A stretch of DNA of 64,000 bases from Elephas maximus indicus. Its lineage: Eukaryota; Chordata; Mammalia; Proboscidea; Elephantidae. The notes under the pieces were generated by a model, which worked only from the letters and a program-made list of their open reading frames with translations, was not told the origin of the DNA and ran no database searches. Of this stretch, positions 1-12,625 are shown one piece after another; position 1 is the first letter of the stretch, and every line of letters starts with the position of its first letter. A program made the translations under genes and the position numbers. The stretch spans positions 46,315,768-46,379,767 of the forward strand of contig NC_064831.1 in NCBI RefSeq assembly GCF_024166365.1, written 5' to 3'.

Positions 1-420
1 TTAGAAACGCCAGAGGCCATGGCTCCACCCTTTGAAACCTCTGAGGTCATGGCCATACCTTCTGAGACTGAGCTCAGCTTCTTGTGTTCCTTGTCTCTTC
101 AGCTTCAGGCCTCACGCCTGCATCTGCCCTGCTGGGGCAAGTGTTTCAAAGCTCTGTAGCTCCACAGATAAGTGCCCAGAGGCTCCCCACTCCACCAGGA
201 AGCCTCCTGTGCACAGGCACTCAGCTCTCTTGCTCTGTGGGTCGGCTCAAGCACAGTTTCGTGCTGGTCTCCTGGTTCTGCTGCTGTTGGTTCTCTGCTG
301 CTACCAATTCTTTGCTACTGCTGGCCCTCTGTCGCTGCTGCTCCTCTATCCGTTCACAGCTTCAAAACCGCTTCCACATTTTAGGTTTCTGTTAGAGCAG
401 CACCCACTCTCAGTACCAAA
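1..420. other. Unassigned sequence, possibly repeat-internal
   Basis: C/T-rich, with the trinucleotide-like run ctgctgctgttggttctctgctgctacc (248-345). The open frames here have no recognisable domain. It abuts a probable LTR and may be part of the same old element. Confidence 0.3.
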
Positions 421-1528
421 TGTCTTAGGCTGAGTTCTCTACAGAAGCAAAACCGGTAAAGCGGATATATGTATATATTTGTTGCTGTTGTTAGGTGCCG
501 TCAAGTCAGTTCCAACTCATAGCGACACTATGCACAAGAGAATGAAACACTGCCAGGTCCTGCGCTATCCTCACAATCGTTGTTATGCATGAGCTCATTG
601 TTGCAGCCACTTTGTCAATCCACCTCACTGAGGGTATTCCTCTTTTCCGCTGACCCTGTACTGTGCCAGGCATGATGTCCTTCTCCAGGGACTGACCCTC
701 CTGACAACATGTCCAAAGTATGTAAGACATAGTCTCGCCATCCTTGCTTCTAAGGTGCATTCTGGTTGTACTTCTTCCGAGACAGATTTGTTCATTCTTT
801 TGGCAGTCCATGGTATATTCAATATTCTTCACCGACACCACAATTCAAAGGTGTCAGCTCTTCTTCAGTCTTCCCTATTCATCGTCTAGCTTTCACATGC
901 AATATATATATAGAGAGAGAGATCTATATCAAGGAAACAGCTCATGCGATTGTAGAGGTTGGAACATCCCAAGTTCATGGATCAGGATAGAGGCCTTTCC
1001 CAGTTCACAGAACTGCAGAAGCTGGTGAACCCAATATCTGCAGGTCAGAGAGCAGCGCTTCTGCTCACAGGCTGTGAAGGTCAAGGAATCCCCAAGGCCA
1101 GCAGCAAAACTGCAAAGTTTCTCCTGATTTATGTAGCTGCAGGGGCTGGTGAACCCAAGATCAGCAGATCAGGGAGCAGGACTCTTGCTCGCAGGCTGTG
1201 AAGATCGACGAATCCCCAGATGGACAGGTAAGCTGGTAGCTCAAGTCCCAAGAACCAGAGGTCAAACCAGAGACAGCTGCTAGATCCAGAACAAGCCAAC
1301 AACCTTGGCAAGGTGAGCAGGAAGGAAGTAGGTGGCAGAAGGCGGAGAGATGAAGGCTGAGGGGGCAGTGAGCCACCACAGGCCCCACCCCGCTGGTACC
1401 ACTCAGCAGATTCCATGATGGGGGTGATCACATATCAAATTTCAACAGGGAAGTGATCACAACGTTATACAACTGCCAAAACACAGAATCGTGGCCCAGC
1501 CAAGTTGACACAGAATCTTAACCATCAC
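421..1528. mobile_element. Probable old LTR, split by an RTE insertion
   Basis: Starts TGTCTTAGGCTGAGTTCTCT and ends CTTAACCATCACA (TG...CA). The middle (caaggaaacagctcatgcgattg, gacacagaatcttaaccatcaca) resembles a widespread mammalian LTR-type repeat. Positions 482-897 are an inserted RTE. Confidence 0.45.
482..897 (-). mobile_element. RTE (BovB-like) LINE 3' end
   Basis: Minus strand translates in pieces to the RTE reverse-transcriptase C-terminus (IEYTMDCQKNEQICLGRSTT, then VRWIDKVAATM) and ends in the gacggcacctaacaacagc tail shared with AfroSINEs. 5'-truncated; the frame is broken, so it is inactive. Confidence 0.85.
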
Positions 1529-2223
1529 AAAAGGTACTTTAATGTTAGTTATTAATTCTTTCAGGAAAAAAATAAAAGTCTTTTGCTTAAAAGCCCTTTA
1601 ATTCTTTCTCAATATTTGCTGGAAGCCCCTTCTCTCTAACTAAATTCTTCAGATCTTTAAGGTTCATTTTTTCTTCCTCTTCTCTTCTTCCACTGTACAC
1701 TCTCTGGACCTGATCCATTGCCATTGCCATGGTTTCAGTACAATCCTTGTAGAGTCCCCCTCAGACTCAGAGCTCACCTCAAGCCTCATCTCTGCCAGTG
1801 GAAGAAAACTTAGTTCTGATCAATTCATTCTAAGTTCACACAGGCTGTTGTGGTACTTCGTTGTCTTGGGCATGGAGGGATGGCATGGTCCTCATGGCTC
1901 CATGCTCATTTTCAGAAATATCTTAGCTCTATATAAATGATCAAACCAGATTGTCAAGTTCCATGAAAGAAACTTTTGGGAACCAATATGTGGAGAATTG
2001 ACATCTGTAAGATACTGTATCTCCCAATCTATGAACATGTTCTGTCTCTCTATTTAAATAGATCTGCCCTATTCCTCTTCCTTTCCTTTTCCTGCTCTTG
2101 TTTCTGTTCTTTCCTTTCCCTTTCTAAACAATTTTTCCATAAAGCAATTAGGTAGGGAAGAGGAAGGGAGGAATCTATGCCTGATGGGGCAGCTGTGGTG
2201 CCTCAGGATGAGGTGTTGGAGCC
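1529..2223. other. No gene or clear repeat recognised
   Basis: About 700 bp of ordinary sequence with a CT-rich patch (2075-2130). Nothing supports coding. Confidence 0.5.
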
Positions 2224-2630
2224 TGTCTTAGTCATCTAGTGCTGCTATAACAGAAATACCCCAAGCAGGTGGTTTTAACAAAAGACATTTATTTCCTCAC
2301 AGTCAAGGAGGCTAGAAGTCCATATTCAGGGTGCTGGACCAGGGGAAGGTTTTCTCTTTCTGTAAGCTCTGGAGGAATGTCTTTGTCTTTTCTAAGCTTC
2401 TACTCCTGGGCGATCTTCATGTGGCTTAGCATGTCTTTTCCCCATCTCTGCTTGTTAGCTTGTTTAATCTTTTTTATATCTCAAAAGAGATTGATTCAAG
2501 ACACATCCTACACTAATCCTGTTTCATGAACATAACAAAGTCAACCAATTCCCAAATGAGATTATAACCACAGGCATAGATGCTAGGAATTACCACACAT
2601 ATTTTGGGGGACACAGTTCAATCCATAACA
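2224..2630 (-). mobile_element. MaLR/ERVL-type solo LTR
   Basis: Plus strand runs TGTCTTAGTCATCTAGTGCT to ACACAGTTCAATCCATAACA. The minus strand therefore starts TGTTATGGATTGAACTGTGT, the typical MaLR-like LTR start, and contains the 'ggacttctagcctcc' segment and an AATAAA signal. Confidence 0.65.
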
Positions 2631-2904
2631 AAGCGCAAGTTGGGTAAAGAGGGTTCCACATGAGGGTTTACCGGTGTGGGCTGCCAGAGGCAAGGGAGAG
2701 CGAGGACAGCATTCTCATGGAGGGGTGGCTGGTGTTGGGAGCAAGATGAAGGAGTCCAACTTGGGGGGTAAGCAGGGTGGAGTGTAAGAACCCAAGCTGG
2801 GTGAGGAAGATAACCATAGCAGTGGACGTGATGAGGGGGACAGCCAGACACAGGGTCTCAGAACCTAAGGGTGGTAAGGAGGGCATCTGTATGGTGTACA
2901 GGTG

Positions 2905-3114
2905 ATGGTTGTTGTTGTTGTTGTGTGCTATCAAGTTGATTCTGACTCATAGAGACCCTACAGGACAGGATAGAATGCCATATAGGGTTTCCAAGGCTGT
3001 AATCTTTACGGAAGCAGACTGCCATACCTTTTTCCCACAGGCGGCTGGTGGTTGAAGCGCTGACCTTTCAGTTAGCAACCAAGTGCTTAACCACTGTACC
3101 ACCAGGCCTCTTTA
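2905..3114 (-). mobile_element. AfroSINE (long type)
   Basis: AfroSINEs are tRNA-derived retroposons restricted to Afrotheria. This copy has an ACAACA-type tail (gttgttgttgttgtgtgc on plus), an internal 'ggctgtaatctttacggaag' segment and the head 'ccactgtaccaccaggcct'. Confidence 0.9.
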
Positions 3115-3342
3115 GAGGTGACAGTAGGGATGGGAAATTGGTTGCTTGTAGAAGGATTGATCAAATAAGTAAATATATGAATGATAACAGGAACCAGGTT
3201 TTTCACTGTTGAAGAAGAGAGTTAGAAACACATAAAGGGAGAAAACTAGAAAAAACCCTGTGTTCTCAATATATACAGATACATTTAGAAATGAGTGTAC
3301 ATGTACCTGTATTGCATATTTATACATAATATGTGTATGTGT

Positions 3343-3563
3343 GCTATGTTGTTGTTGTGTGCTGTCAAGTCAACTCCAACCCATAGCAACCGTTAGCAAC
3401 CCTATAGGACAGAATAGAACTTGCCCTATGAGGTTTCCTAGGCTATATTCTTTATGGGAGCAGATCACCAGGTCTTTTCTCCCCCAGAGAGGCTGGTGGG
3501 TTCAAACCATCAACCTTTTGGTAACAGCTGAGGGCTTAACCATTGCACCACCAGGGCTCCTTA
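3343..3563 (-). mobile_element. AfroSINE (long type)
   Basis: From 'tatgttgttgttgtgtgctg' (ACAACA tail) to 'ccaccagggctcctt', 230 bp from the previous copy in the same orientation. Confidence 0.9.
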
Positions 3564-3922
3564 AGTGTACATATATATATACACATTACAAAGGAAAGAC
3601 ACCACCCTAATCAAGTGATCAAAATGAACATCAGTAATGGGACAATCAAAATCTTGCACAACCTGATAGGATGCAAGAACATAACATTACTACAGTGATA
3701 TTCCTGCCTAAGAAGCAAAGAGAGAAATTTTGTTCTAAAGTGAAATGTCTGATGGTTCCAGAATGAGAAAGAGGAAAATGTAGGACAAACCTGAATGGAA
3801 ATGAAAAGTTGTAGAAGGTTCAGAGAAAAAGAATTTATTTCTGATGGTCAAAGCTTGGTAAAATTTGTTAAGTTTATTTATAAAGAGATATATATATATT
3901 TAAGAGCACTAGTATCCAATAA

Positions 3923-4092
3923 AGGAGTCCTGGTGGTACAGTGGTTGAGTACTCAAACCCACCAGTAGCTCCATGAGAGAAAGATGTGGCAGTCGGCTTC
4001 CATAAAGCCTTGGAAACCCTATGGAGCAGTTCTCCTCTGTCCTATAGGGTTGCTGTGAATCAGAATCGACTCGATGGCAACAGGTTTTGATT
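3923..4092 (+). mobile_element. AfroSINE
   Basis: From 'aggagtcctggtggtacag' to 'cgatggcaacaggttttg'; about 20 bp before the next copy. Confidence 0.92.
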
Positions 4093-4112
4093 AATATTCA
4101 ATAGTATACCGA

Positions 4113-4288
4113 GGGGAGACCCTGGTGGCATAGTGGTTAAGTGCTACGGCTGCTAACCAAAGGGTATGCAGTTCAAATCTGCCAGGCACTCCTTGGAAAC
4201 TTTATGGGGCAGTTCTACTCTGTCCTATAGGGTTGCTATGAGTCAGAATCGACTCGATGGCACTGGGTTTGGTTTGGTTTTGGGTTAG
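4113..4288 (+). mobile_element. AfroSINE (GGTTT-tail type)
   Basis: Full-length, head 'gagaccctggtggcatagtg', tail 'gggtttggtttggttttg'. Tandem with the preceding copy. Confidence 0.93.
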
Positions 4289-5202
4289 TATACTGAGGTA
4301 AAACTAGAATTTGGTTTTTTCTTGATTAAAATGACAAAATTTTCTTGGATTATTGGTCTGCTCTTAATAAGAAGTTGCAAAAAGTTTTTCTTTACCTTCT
4401 GGGTAATCAGTCTGGAAGGCAAAGAGTCTGTTTTACCAGAATAATTTCCTGTGTTTTGTGTTTACTTTATCATGTCCTCCCCCCATGAGGTATTTTCATA
4501 AGCGCTGCTATGCCAGTTTTTAAACATGTTTAAAAAAATTAGCATAGTGTATTTATGAAAATACATCACGGAGGAGGGCAAAGTTGCAAACAAATATAGA
4601 AAGTGCACGTTATTTGTGTAACAATGCAATAGACGACAGTGAATTGTCTGAATTTTTTTTATTTGTCTGGAGATGTCTTTATTTCATCCTCACTTCTAAA
4701 GGTATTTTTCTAGTCTAGAATTCTATGTTTACAGTTCATTTATTTCACATTTTAATGATGTCATTCTACTATCTTCTAGTTTCTACGGTTTCTGTTGAGA
4801 AGCCAAATGTAAATCTTTTTTTCTTTTTTAATTTAAGGGTAAATAAAATCTATGCAAATTTCCTCTGTCTTTGATTTTCAGCAGTTTGACTACTGTGTGC
4901 CTAGGTTTTCATTGTATTTATCCTGATTGTAGTTTGTCAGGCTTTTGGAATCTGAGGGTTATAGCTTTGTTATTTTTACTATAGGTTGGCCATTATTTCT
5001 TCATGGCTTCCAGACAATACATTCTTTCCTCCCCTTCAAACTTCAATTATACATATGTTAGACCTTTCCACAATGTTCCTTGTCTTTTTTTTCCTGTTTA
5101 TTTTTCTCTCTGTGCCTCAGCCTGCATGATTTCTACTAATCTGTCTTCTAGTTCACTAATCTTACTTTTAGTTGTGTCTAATGTACTATTAAATCCATCT
5201 AT

Positions 5203-5372
5203 TGAGGAGCCCTGGTGGTGCAGTGGTTAAGAGCTCAGCTGCTAACCAAAAGGTTGACAGTTCAAATCCACCAGCCGCTCCTTGAAAACCCTATGGTGTA
5301 GTTCTACTCTGTCCTATAGGGTCACTATGAGTCAGAACTGATTCAATGGCAACACATTTGGTTTTGGTTTTA
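5203..5372 (+). mobile_element. AfroSINE
   Basis: Full-length: 'gaggagccctggtggtgcag' to 'ggcaacacatttggttttgg'. Ten bp before another copy. Confidence 0.93.
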
Positions 5373-5381
5373 TTGAGCAAT

Positions 5382-5592
5382 TAGGAGCCCCTGGTGGCAC
5401 AAATGGTTAAGTGCTCAACTACTGGCCAAAAGGTTGGCAGTTTGAACCCATCCAGAGGCGCCTCGGAAGACATGCCTAGTGATCTGCTTCGATAAGGTCA
5501 CAGCCTTGAAAATCCTATGGAGCACTTCTTCTCTGCATACATGGGGTTACCATGAGTCAGGATCGACTCCACAGCAACTAATAACAACAATT
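5382..5592 (+). mobile_element. AfroSINE (long, ACAACA-tail type)
   Basis: Has 'gtgatctgcttcgataaggtcacagcc' internally and ends 'cagcaactaataacaacaat'. Confidence 0.92.
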
Positions 5593-5899
5593 AGTGCTTA
5601 ATTTATTTTAGCTTTCATTTCTTGACCTTCCATTTAATTGTGTTTTAAAAATTCCAGTTCACCAGTTAACTTTTTTATAGTTATTTATTTTCCTGAACAT
5701 GTGAATCATGGTTATTTTTAAAACTATGTCTGATAATGATGGATTATCTGTGGGCCTATTTCTATTGCCTGCTTTTTTCTCTTAGTCCTATCTCTTTGTA
5801 TGCTGGAAATGTTTCATGACATGCTGGATATTTTGTAGAAAAAACTGTGGAGGCTCTGGATAATATTATTTTTCTCCAGAGTGGTTTCACCCTATTTGT

Positions 5900-6710
5900 G
5901 GTAGGCAGCTAGAGTGGGGGCAAATCACTTTAATCCAAACAGGGATGGTACCATCTCAAATTTGGGTTGCAGTCTTTGTAAGGCTTGGTCTACTTTTGAT
6001 TTGCTGCTTCTCCTAGGATGGAGCCCTTCAGAAGTCACAAGAACTCTATAAGACTGGTGAAAACTCTGCTCTCCTTTTCAGTGGCTTTCCATATGGATTC
6101 TTGTCCTCTCACACAACATAGCTTAAACATTTATTAAATGCCTCAAGACTAGGAAGCCACCTAGTATTGGAGCTACATATTTGTGTCTCCCTCTGTTAGT
6201 ATCTTCAGCCAAAGATGGCCAAGAACAACAAAGTTGAGTTTATTGACTCATTGCAACAGGGGGAACACACACTGTGGAGAACTGTAGGGTGTTTCAGTAA
6301 GAGGGTGTAAGAAGGAACTTACTATAGTATTACTATAGCTGTTTAGCTGTGCTAAAGCTATGATTGGTAAAGATGCAGAATCACTCACTGTAGCCAGGAA
6401 AGGGGATATTTGGTCATGATTCTGGTTTAGATAACAGTTTTTTCTCTATTCAGTTGATGTGATTATGAAATGATCTTGTTTTGTCTTGCTCAGTCATGAT
6501 CACAGAGTGGCTTTGTCTGTTTTGGGTATTCTGTGAAATTGCTATGTTCAACAGGAAAATATCATGGCCTAGCTGTGAGTGCCAGGTCAGCGCTTAGCTG
6601 CACCATGGCCTAGCTCCCGTGTCAGGCCAGCTCCTGGCTCTCAGGGGCTGTTTTTCTCTTTTTCACTCTTTCCAAGATCCTATTCCTCCAAGATCCTGTC
6701 CCTTCAAGTG
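5900..6710. other. No gene or clear repeat recognised
   Basis: Unremarkable sequence between LINE and SINE copies. Confidence 0.5.
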
Positions 6711-6863
6711 GAGCCCTGGTGGCACAGTGGTTGAGAGCTTGGCTGCTAACAAAAAGGTTGGCAATTTGAATCCACCAGACATTCCTTGGAAACCCTATGG
6801 GGCACTTCTACTCTGTCTTATAGGCTCTCTATGAGTCAAAATCAACTTGATGACAGTGGGTGC
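6711..6863 (+). mobile_element. AfroSINE
   Basis: Head 'gtggagccctggtggcacag', ends 'caacttgatgacagtggg'. Confidence 0.9.
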
Positions 6864-7204
6864 CTTCAAGTGTTGACTATCTTGAGTGCCCTAAGCTCCA
6901 ATTTCATCTCCCAAACCCCATGAAATTGTCAAAAGCTCTGATGGTTTCTCTAGCTCTTAGCGGCCATTTTCTGTCTTTCACCTTGAGACTCAGCACATAT
7001 CCTAAGGGAATAAGCTCACCTTTGATAGTCCTCTTCTTTCCAAGATTTTAGCCCCTCAAGTCCTGGCTGCCTCAGAAGATTTTCAATGTCTACAAACAGA
7101 TTTTTTTTAAATTTATATGACTTTTCTATTCATTCTCAGTAGCAGTGTGGGTCTGACACGAGGTACTCCATTATAACTGAAAGTGGAAGTCCAGTTTTCA
7201 GATA

Positions 7205-7480
7205 GTTTGCTTAGGATATTTCATCTATGTTCATGAGTAAGATTGGCCTGTAATTTTTCTTTTTCATGTTGTTCTTGTCTGATGTGATACCAAGGTTTTA
7301 ATAAGGTTTTATTAGCTCCATAAAATAATTTCAGGAGTGTTTCCTCTTCTTCCATTTTCTAGAAGGTTTTATGTAAGATTAGAATGACTTCTGCCTTGAT
7401 TATTTGGTGAAACTTTGCTGTAAAATTCATCTGGGTCTTATGTTTCCTTGTGGGAAAATTTAACTACTCATTCCATGGTT
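7205..7480 (-). mobile_element. Old L1 ORF2 fragment
   Basis: Antisense to the L1 reverse-transcriptase region: agattggcctgtaatttttc, aggagtgtttcctcttcttcc, aaactttgctgtaaaattcatctgg. Heavily decayed. Confidence 0.65.
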
Positions 7481-8427
7481 TCAGGACCATTTGGGACTAT
7501 CTTCACCCCTCCTCCCAGTTTCTGTCACAGGCAAGCAGACCAGTCTTTCCCTGAGTTGACTTGGATTGGCTTATAAAACTGATTTTTCAAGGTGTGGGTT
7601 TGAGGCGAGGACCTATCTTTTGTTTAGAGATGGAAAATAACTTGGGTTACTTCCCTGGCCGAAGGCTCTGGCCACGAATCTTGTTTATAGCTCTGAACTC
7701 TGGTTACCTGCCTTAAGGAGAAAAAGAAGTGTCAGTTGAGTCTTCACTATTGAGATACCAGTAATCTGGTCCTTTTCAAATTTCCAGAGAATTCCCAAGC
7801 CTGCCTTTATAAATATGTAACGTTCCACTACAAACAGAGTTCATTTTTCCCTGAGGTAACTTGAGAGATGAGCACTTGATCTACTTTAAACTCTTAGCTA
7901 GGAAGGAGTTCTGCCAGGATTGTACCACACTGGGGGGTAACAGGGTTCCTTCCCTCAGAGATCCAAGCTGTTTCCACTATGATCACACTTCCTTCTGTGA
8001 GAAGCAGCTCCAACTTTTTAGAATCTCAGAGCCTGAATTTAGAAATGTTAAAGCCTGAGGTAGAGGATTTAAAAACCATTTCCCATGCCCTCGCCTTCTT
8101 CCCTCTGCAGCTATGCCCAGAGAATTTAAAGCATTTTGTAGTTTAATTCCAGGCTTAGTCATGTAGACTCTCAATCCTCTCTGCACACTAATTCTTTCAG
8201 AGGCACAGACATTTCCAGCCTAGTTTCAGTTCAGTGTCTTAATTAGCTTGAGGTGCAGATATACGTTACACAAGAATTTTTTGAAATCTTGACCTTGTAA
8301 CAGGCATCATATTTCAGGCTACTGATGATTGTGGGGAGAAAATGTAACCTTGTTTTCCAACTTAATTTCCAGGTTGAGCTCCTAGACTGTCTAACGTAGG
8401 AAAGTTGTAATAGTGAACTAGGTATAT
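7481..8427. other. No gene or clear repeat recognised
   Basis: Ordinary non-coding sequence; the short open frames lack any recognisable domain. Confidence 0.5.
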
Positions 8428-8590
8428 GAGCCCTGATGGTGTAGTGGTCAAGAGCTCAGCTGCTAACCAAAAGGTCGGCAGTTTGAATCTACCAACCACT
8501 CCTTGGAAACCCTATGGGCAGCTCTACTCTGTCCTATAGGGTCACTATGAGTCAAACAGAAATGGATTTTTTAAATTTTGGTTTTAGTCA
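8428..8590 (+). mobile_element. AfroSINE
   Basis: Head 'tgagccctgatggtgtagtg', core 'ctctgtcctatagggtcact'; the tail is decayed. Confidence 0.88.
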
Positions 8591-10114
8591 TTCCAGGTTT
8601 TCTTTGTCTTTTCATGTTTTAACTTAGTCAAATACGTATTTTCTCTTCTCATTCTCTCACAAGCAGAATGTAAGTACGAGCAGCTTCTGCTGGTCATGTC
8701 AGCGGAGGAGGCATTTGGTTTTTTACTGTCATTATGTCTCTGTGTTGGAACACACAGCTGTTGTTGGTTTACTGATCACTGTCTGGTTATTGCCCCATCT
8801 CCAAGGACTATTCTGGATTGTAGGAAAGAGTCCTTTAGGATTGAAGAAACTTCCAGATGCTATCCCCTACTGCTTTGGAGGCAGACATATTGGGGGCTGG
8901 TCCCCAGTTTATCCTGCCAAGTCACACCATTCTGCCCTTTCTCCTACAACCTTTGCTGCTAGGTCTTCTGGCAGAGGGAGAACTGTTTGGGGCTTACGGC
9001 TTGGCAGGGTTCCTGATGGAAGTGGGCCTGTCACAATTTCTCTTGGGTCTCCAAAATTATTTGGGAATTCTATAATTGCTCCCTACTGCTAGCTCAGCAG
9101 TGAGGACGAAGGCAGGAAGCAGGGTCCTTTCTCAGAGACACTCATCTATACCTTGCTTTCATCTCCACCTTTGTCTCCAGGTTAGGAAAAACGACTCTTT
9201 GATCAGCATTCATTCTTCCCAAATCTGTTGCATATGGCAACAACTATGAGTCTTGGACTCAAAATCCAGGCTTTTGAAACTCAAAAACCCCTTTCTCTCA
9301 GCCTGTTTTCTCTACCAGGAGAGTCAAAACTCTATTTGGAAACTTGTAAACTGAGCGTTGACTCATTTTTCTCTTTTCATTTCTGCAGTCACAGCCCTAC
9401 CCTGAGGGCAGTAAACAGAGAGAGCACTCACTGCTGCCTGAGTGGGGGAAGGGAAGGGTGGAGGGATACTCCAGGATTAAAAAGTAGATTATCAACAATA
9501 AATGTTCACAATAATATCTTATCACAGCTTCCACATCCTTAGCTCTTTCCTAAGCTTCATACATGTATTTACCACTCTGATTGTCATGGAAAAAAAAAAT
9601 AAAACTTAACAGACCCACTGTGGTAATCACTCCAGAAATGTGTGACTGTCTATCCAGCCTTCAAGGCCAGAAACGTCTGAATAACCTCAAATTCTCATTC
9701 TCTACACACAGTTCTCCCCTCAGCAATTTGTTCTAAAATAGAAATTCTTCTCCCTTCTAGCTCAGAACTTTGGTGTTTTTTCCCATGTATATTGTAATTT
9801 ACAGGTAAGGTCAGTGTGTCCGTCACTGTCTGGTTGTCAACCCAGGTTGGTAACCCCATGTCTTTCTGTCCCACCCTGTCTTCTGCGACAAGGTTTGCAT
9901 GCATGTAGTTTGTTTTGAGCAGACTCAGCTCCTACTGGCTCACAAGGAGAATCTGTGCCTATCTCTTTCATACTTGAGATTCAGTGGTGTCACCTGGCAG
10001 TTTGAGATTAATGACCATGAGAATATCTACACCACAGAAATGAGTAAACACTACAAATCAAATGTTTTTCTCCTTCTGGAGAGCAAGTTAGTAAACACTT
10101 CTTAGCATACTCTT
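8591..10114. other. No gene or clear repeat recognised
   Basis: About 1.5 kb without young repeats. Overlapping short open frames at 8696-9092 were examined but match no family. Confidence 0.45.
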
Positions 10115-10311
10115 AAGAAGCCCTAGTGGTACAGTGGCTAAGCACTTGACTGCTAACCAAAAGGTCAAGAGTTTGAACCCAGCAGCTGCTCCATGGAAGA
10201 AAAGGCCTGGCGATCTGCTCCTGTAAAGATTATAGTCTAGGAAAACCTACTCTGTCCTATAGGATCACTGCGAGTTGGAATAGACTCAATTGCAATGGGT
10301 TTGGTTTTTTA
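10115..10311 (+). mobile_element. AfroSINE (long type)
   Basis: 'agaagccctagtggtacagtgg' through 'ggcgatctgctcctgtaaag' to 'gcaatgggtttggttttt'. Confidence 0.9.
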
Positions 10312-11149
10312 ATTCTTAATTCTGAACTAGGCAATCTATTCCTAAAAGTTAAACATTTAAGAAATTGCTTCTATTTTATCATTACAATACAGAGAATGAA
10401 AGTATTGTAAATGAGGATTCCTGTTAAAGGTCTTATGTTCCTCCACTATTATTTTAAATGACTCAAATATGTGAGTACAAATAACACCACCGCAGTATAA
10501 GACCAAAAAGACAAGTTGGCAACAATTAGAAGTGCTCAATATTTTATTGAAAAATTCATAATGACCCTGTATACAATGCACGTGTGTATATACGTAGTTT
10601 TGTTCTTTCTTTACATGTCATATTTTTGAGACAAATAAATCATTTCTAAATTACATGTGGCCTCAAATGTCAAAACCATTGAGAAAGCTGTCTTCAAAAT
10701 TTCTTACCATAGATTAACATTCCAGTTTTGTTATTAAGAGATGAGAAGTGAGAAAATGGCTTGAGGGTTTTGCAGGAAATCGCTTTTAAGTTAGGCTAAA
10801 GGTCGTATTTACCTGCACAAACTTGTTTAGCTTTTGGTGGCAGTAACTCAAGAGCAGATAAATACTTGCCGAGCAATTTGTTAAATAAATTTGTTACGTT
10901 TGTATTTTTCCTCCTTAACTCATTTCTGAGAGCAAATATAAATTCTAAGCAGATATGTTTTAGACTGTACACTGTCTGGTTTACAGCGAGAATACAAAAA
11001 AACAAGTTAGTTTCTCATAATGAGAATACTGATAAAATACTGATAGTATCACAAAATTCTAGAACAGAGGGGCAGCCTCTCAGTTTATGTGTCAACCACT
11101 GCTGAAAAACATAAAAGTCTTTATGCAGAATAAAGACCGGAATACAAAT
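10312..11149. other. No gene or clear repeat recognised
   Basis: AT-rich non-coding sequence. Confidence 0.5.
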
Positions 11150-11308
11150 ATCCAAACCCATTGCCGCGGAGTTGATTCCGACTCACGGTGACCATATAGA
11201 ACAGAGTAGAACTGCCCCATGAAGTTTCCAAGGAGCGGCTGGTGGATTCAGACTGCTGACCCTTTGATTAGCAGCCAATCTCTTAACCACTGTGTCACCA
11301 GGGCTCCA
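11150..11308 (-). mobile_element. AfroSINE
   Basis: From 'atccaaacccattgccgcgg' to 'gtgtcaccagggctcc'. Confidence 0.92.
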
Positions 11309-11494
11309 GAATACAAATATACTGATTGCAAACATTTTTTCCCTCCCTGTTCCGTAGTGAGCTTTTTGGATCAATTTTAGGTATAAAGATGTTTTCCCTA
11401 TTATGTGAAAAATTCATTGGAAACAATGTGAAATCTAAACAGCTTAATATCAGTAGGAGGATAGCTTAAATTGTGGTATATTGATACACTAGTA

Positions 11495-11632
11495 AGAAAG
11501 GCCTGGTGACCTACTTCCAAAAATCAGGTAATAAAAACCCTACGGATTGCAGTGGTGAGATCTGCAACCCATCATGCCATAATACAGGATCCACGTGAAT
11601 TGGGGGCTGAGCGCAGCTACCAACAACAACGT
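11495..11632 (+). mobile_element. Decayed AfroSINE fragment (long type)
   Basis: 'gaaaggcctggtgacctactt' plus 'aaaaccctacgga' fit the long subfamily; the 3' half is too divergent to confirm. Confidence 0.4.
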
Positions 11633-12012
11633 ATTTCCACAGAGCTACAGAAAGGTGTAAATCAGATGTGTATGCAACACCACAGATTTCTAAGATAAAG
11701 TAGTTGAGGGAAAAAAGCAAGTTGCTGACGATGTACTGCAACTGTATGGTTAACGGATTTGGGTTTTTTTTATTGTTGTTGTTATGCCCATGAGACTGAT
11801 AACAATGGTTATTTCTGACAGAGGGGAGGATACTGAGATTTAAGGAGTTAGTCAAAAAGAACTTTAGCCTTAAAAAAAAAAAAAATTTTTTTTTTAATAA
11901 TGTATTAACTTTTAAAAAGGAGAATGCCTTAACCTATGATTTTTGTATTATAAAGGATTAATTAAAACATGATTAAATGATGTAATGAACGAAAAATTCT
12001 GTTAATGCTACG

Positions 12013-12173
12013 GACCCAAAACCCATTGCCATCAAGTTGATTATGACTCACAGTGGCTATACAGGACAGAGTAGACCTGCCCCACAGGGTTTCCAAAGAG
12101 TGGCTGGCGGATTTGAACTGCCGACCTTTTGGTTAGCAGCCGTTTCACTAAACCACTATGCCACCAGGGTTCT
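12013..12173 (-). mobile_element. AfroSINE
   Basis: From 'gacccaaaacccattgccat' to 'tatgccaccagggttct'. Confidence 0.92.
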
Positions 12174-12625
12174 GTTAATACTACAGTGCTACATTAATAT
12201 AAGGTTTTAATAAGAAGCATAAGAATATTAAATAAGACTTAGAAAGTAAGGAGAAAATATAAAACATTTTACCAAAATTACTCTTGACTCATAATTCTAA
12301 CTCCAAAATCAGAATTAAAAGAATACAGCCCACATGGGTAAGAGCTGCTAGTGCTGGAAGTCTCTTGCCAGTTACTACTCTTGAGCACACTGACCTAAAC
12401 ATGGATAAAGGATCACTAACACTCCTTTGTGTTTAAAATCTCTAACATATAAGGACAATTCTTTTCTGAAGAGGATGGATTCTGCTACAGTAAAGTCCCT
12501 TTGTTCTCCTAAACACACTGATAGATTTGGGTATGCAAAGGGAGCCTAGAGCCAAATTTGGGGTTGAAGAATTGAATTGATCTACATTTTAGAGAAGGAA
12601 GAGTTTGGCGTTTCTGGTAGTTCGG

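Larger units (their letters stand above)
4650..5900 (-). mobile_element. Old L1/HAL1-like LINE fragment with two AfroSINE insertions
   Basis: T-rich antisense LINE text: gtctttatttcatcctcac, ggttggccattatttcttcatg, tctgtcttctagttcactaatct, as in old mammalian L1 or HAL1 copies. AfroSINEs interrupt it at 5203-5592. Confidence 0.5.

Noticed and set aside
3923-4092. True tRNA gene in AfroSINE heads
   Set aside because: The heads keep A/B-box-like motifs but do not fold into an intact cloverleaf with a proper acceptor end; they are SINE promoters.
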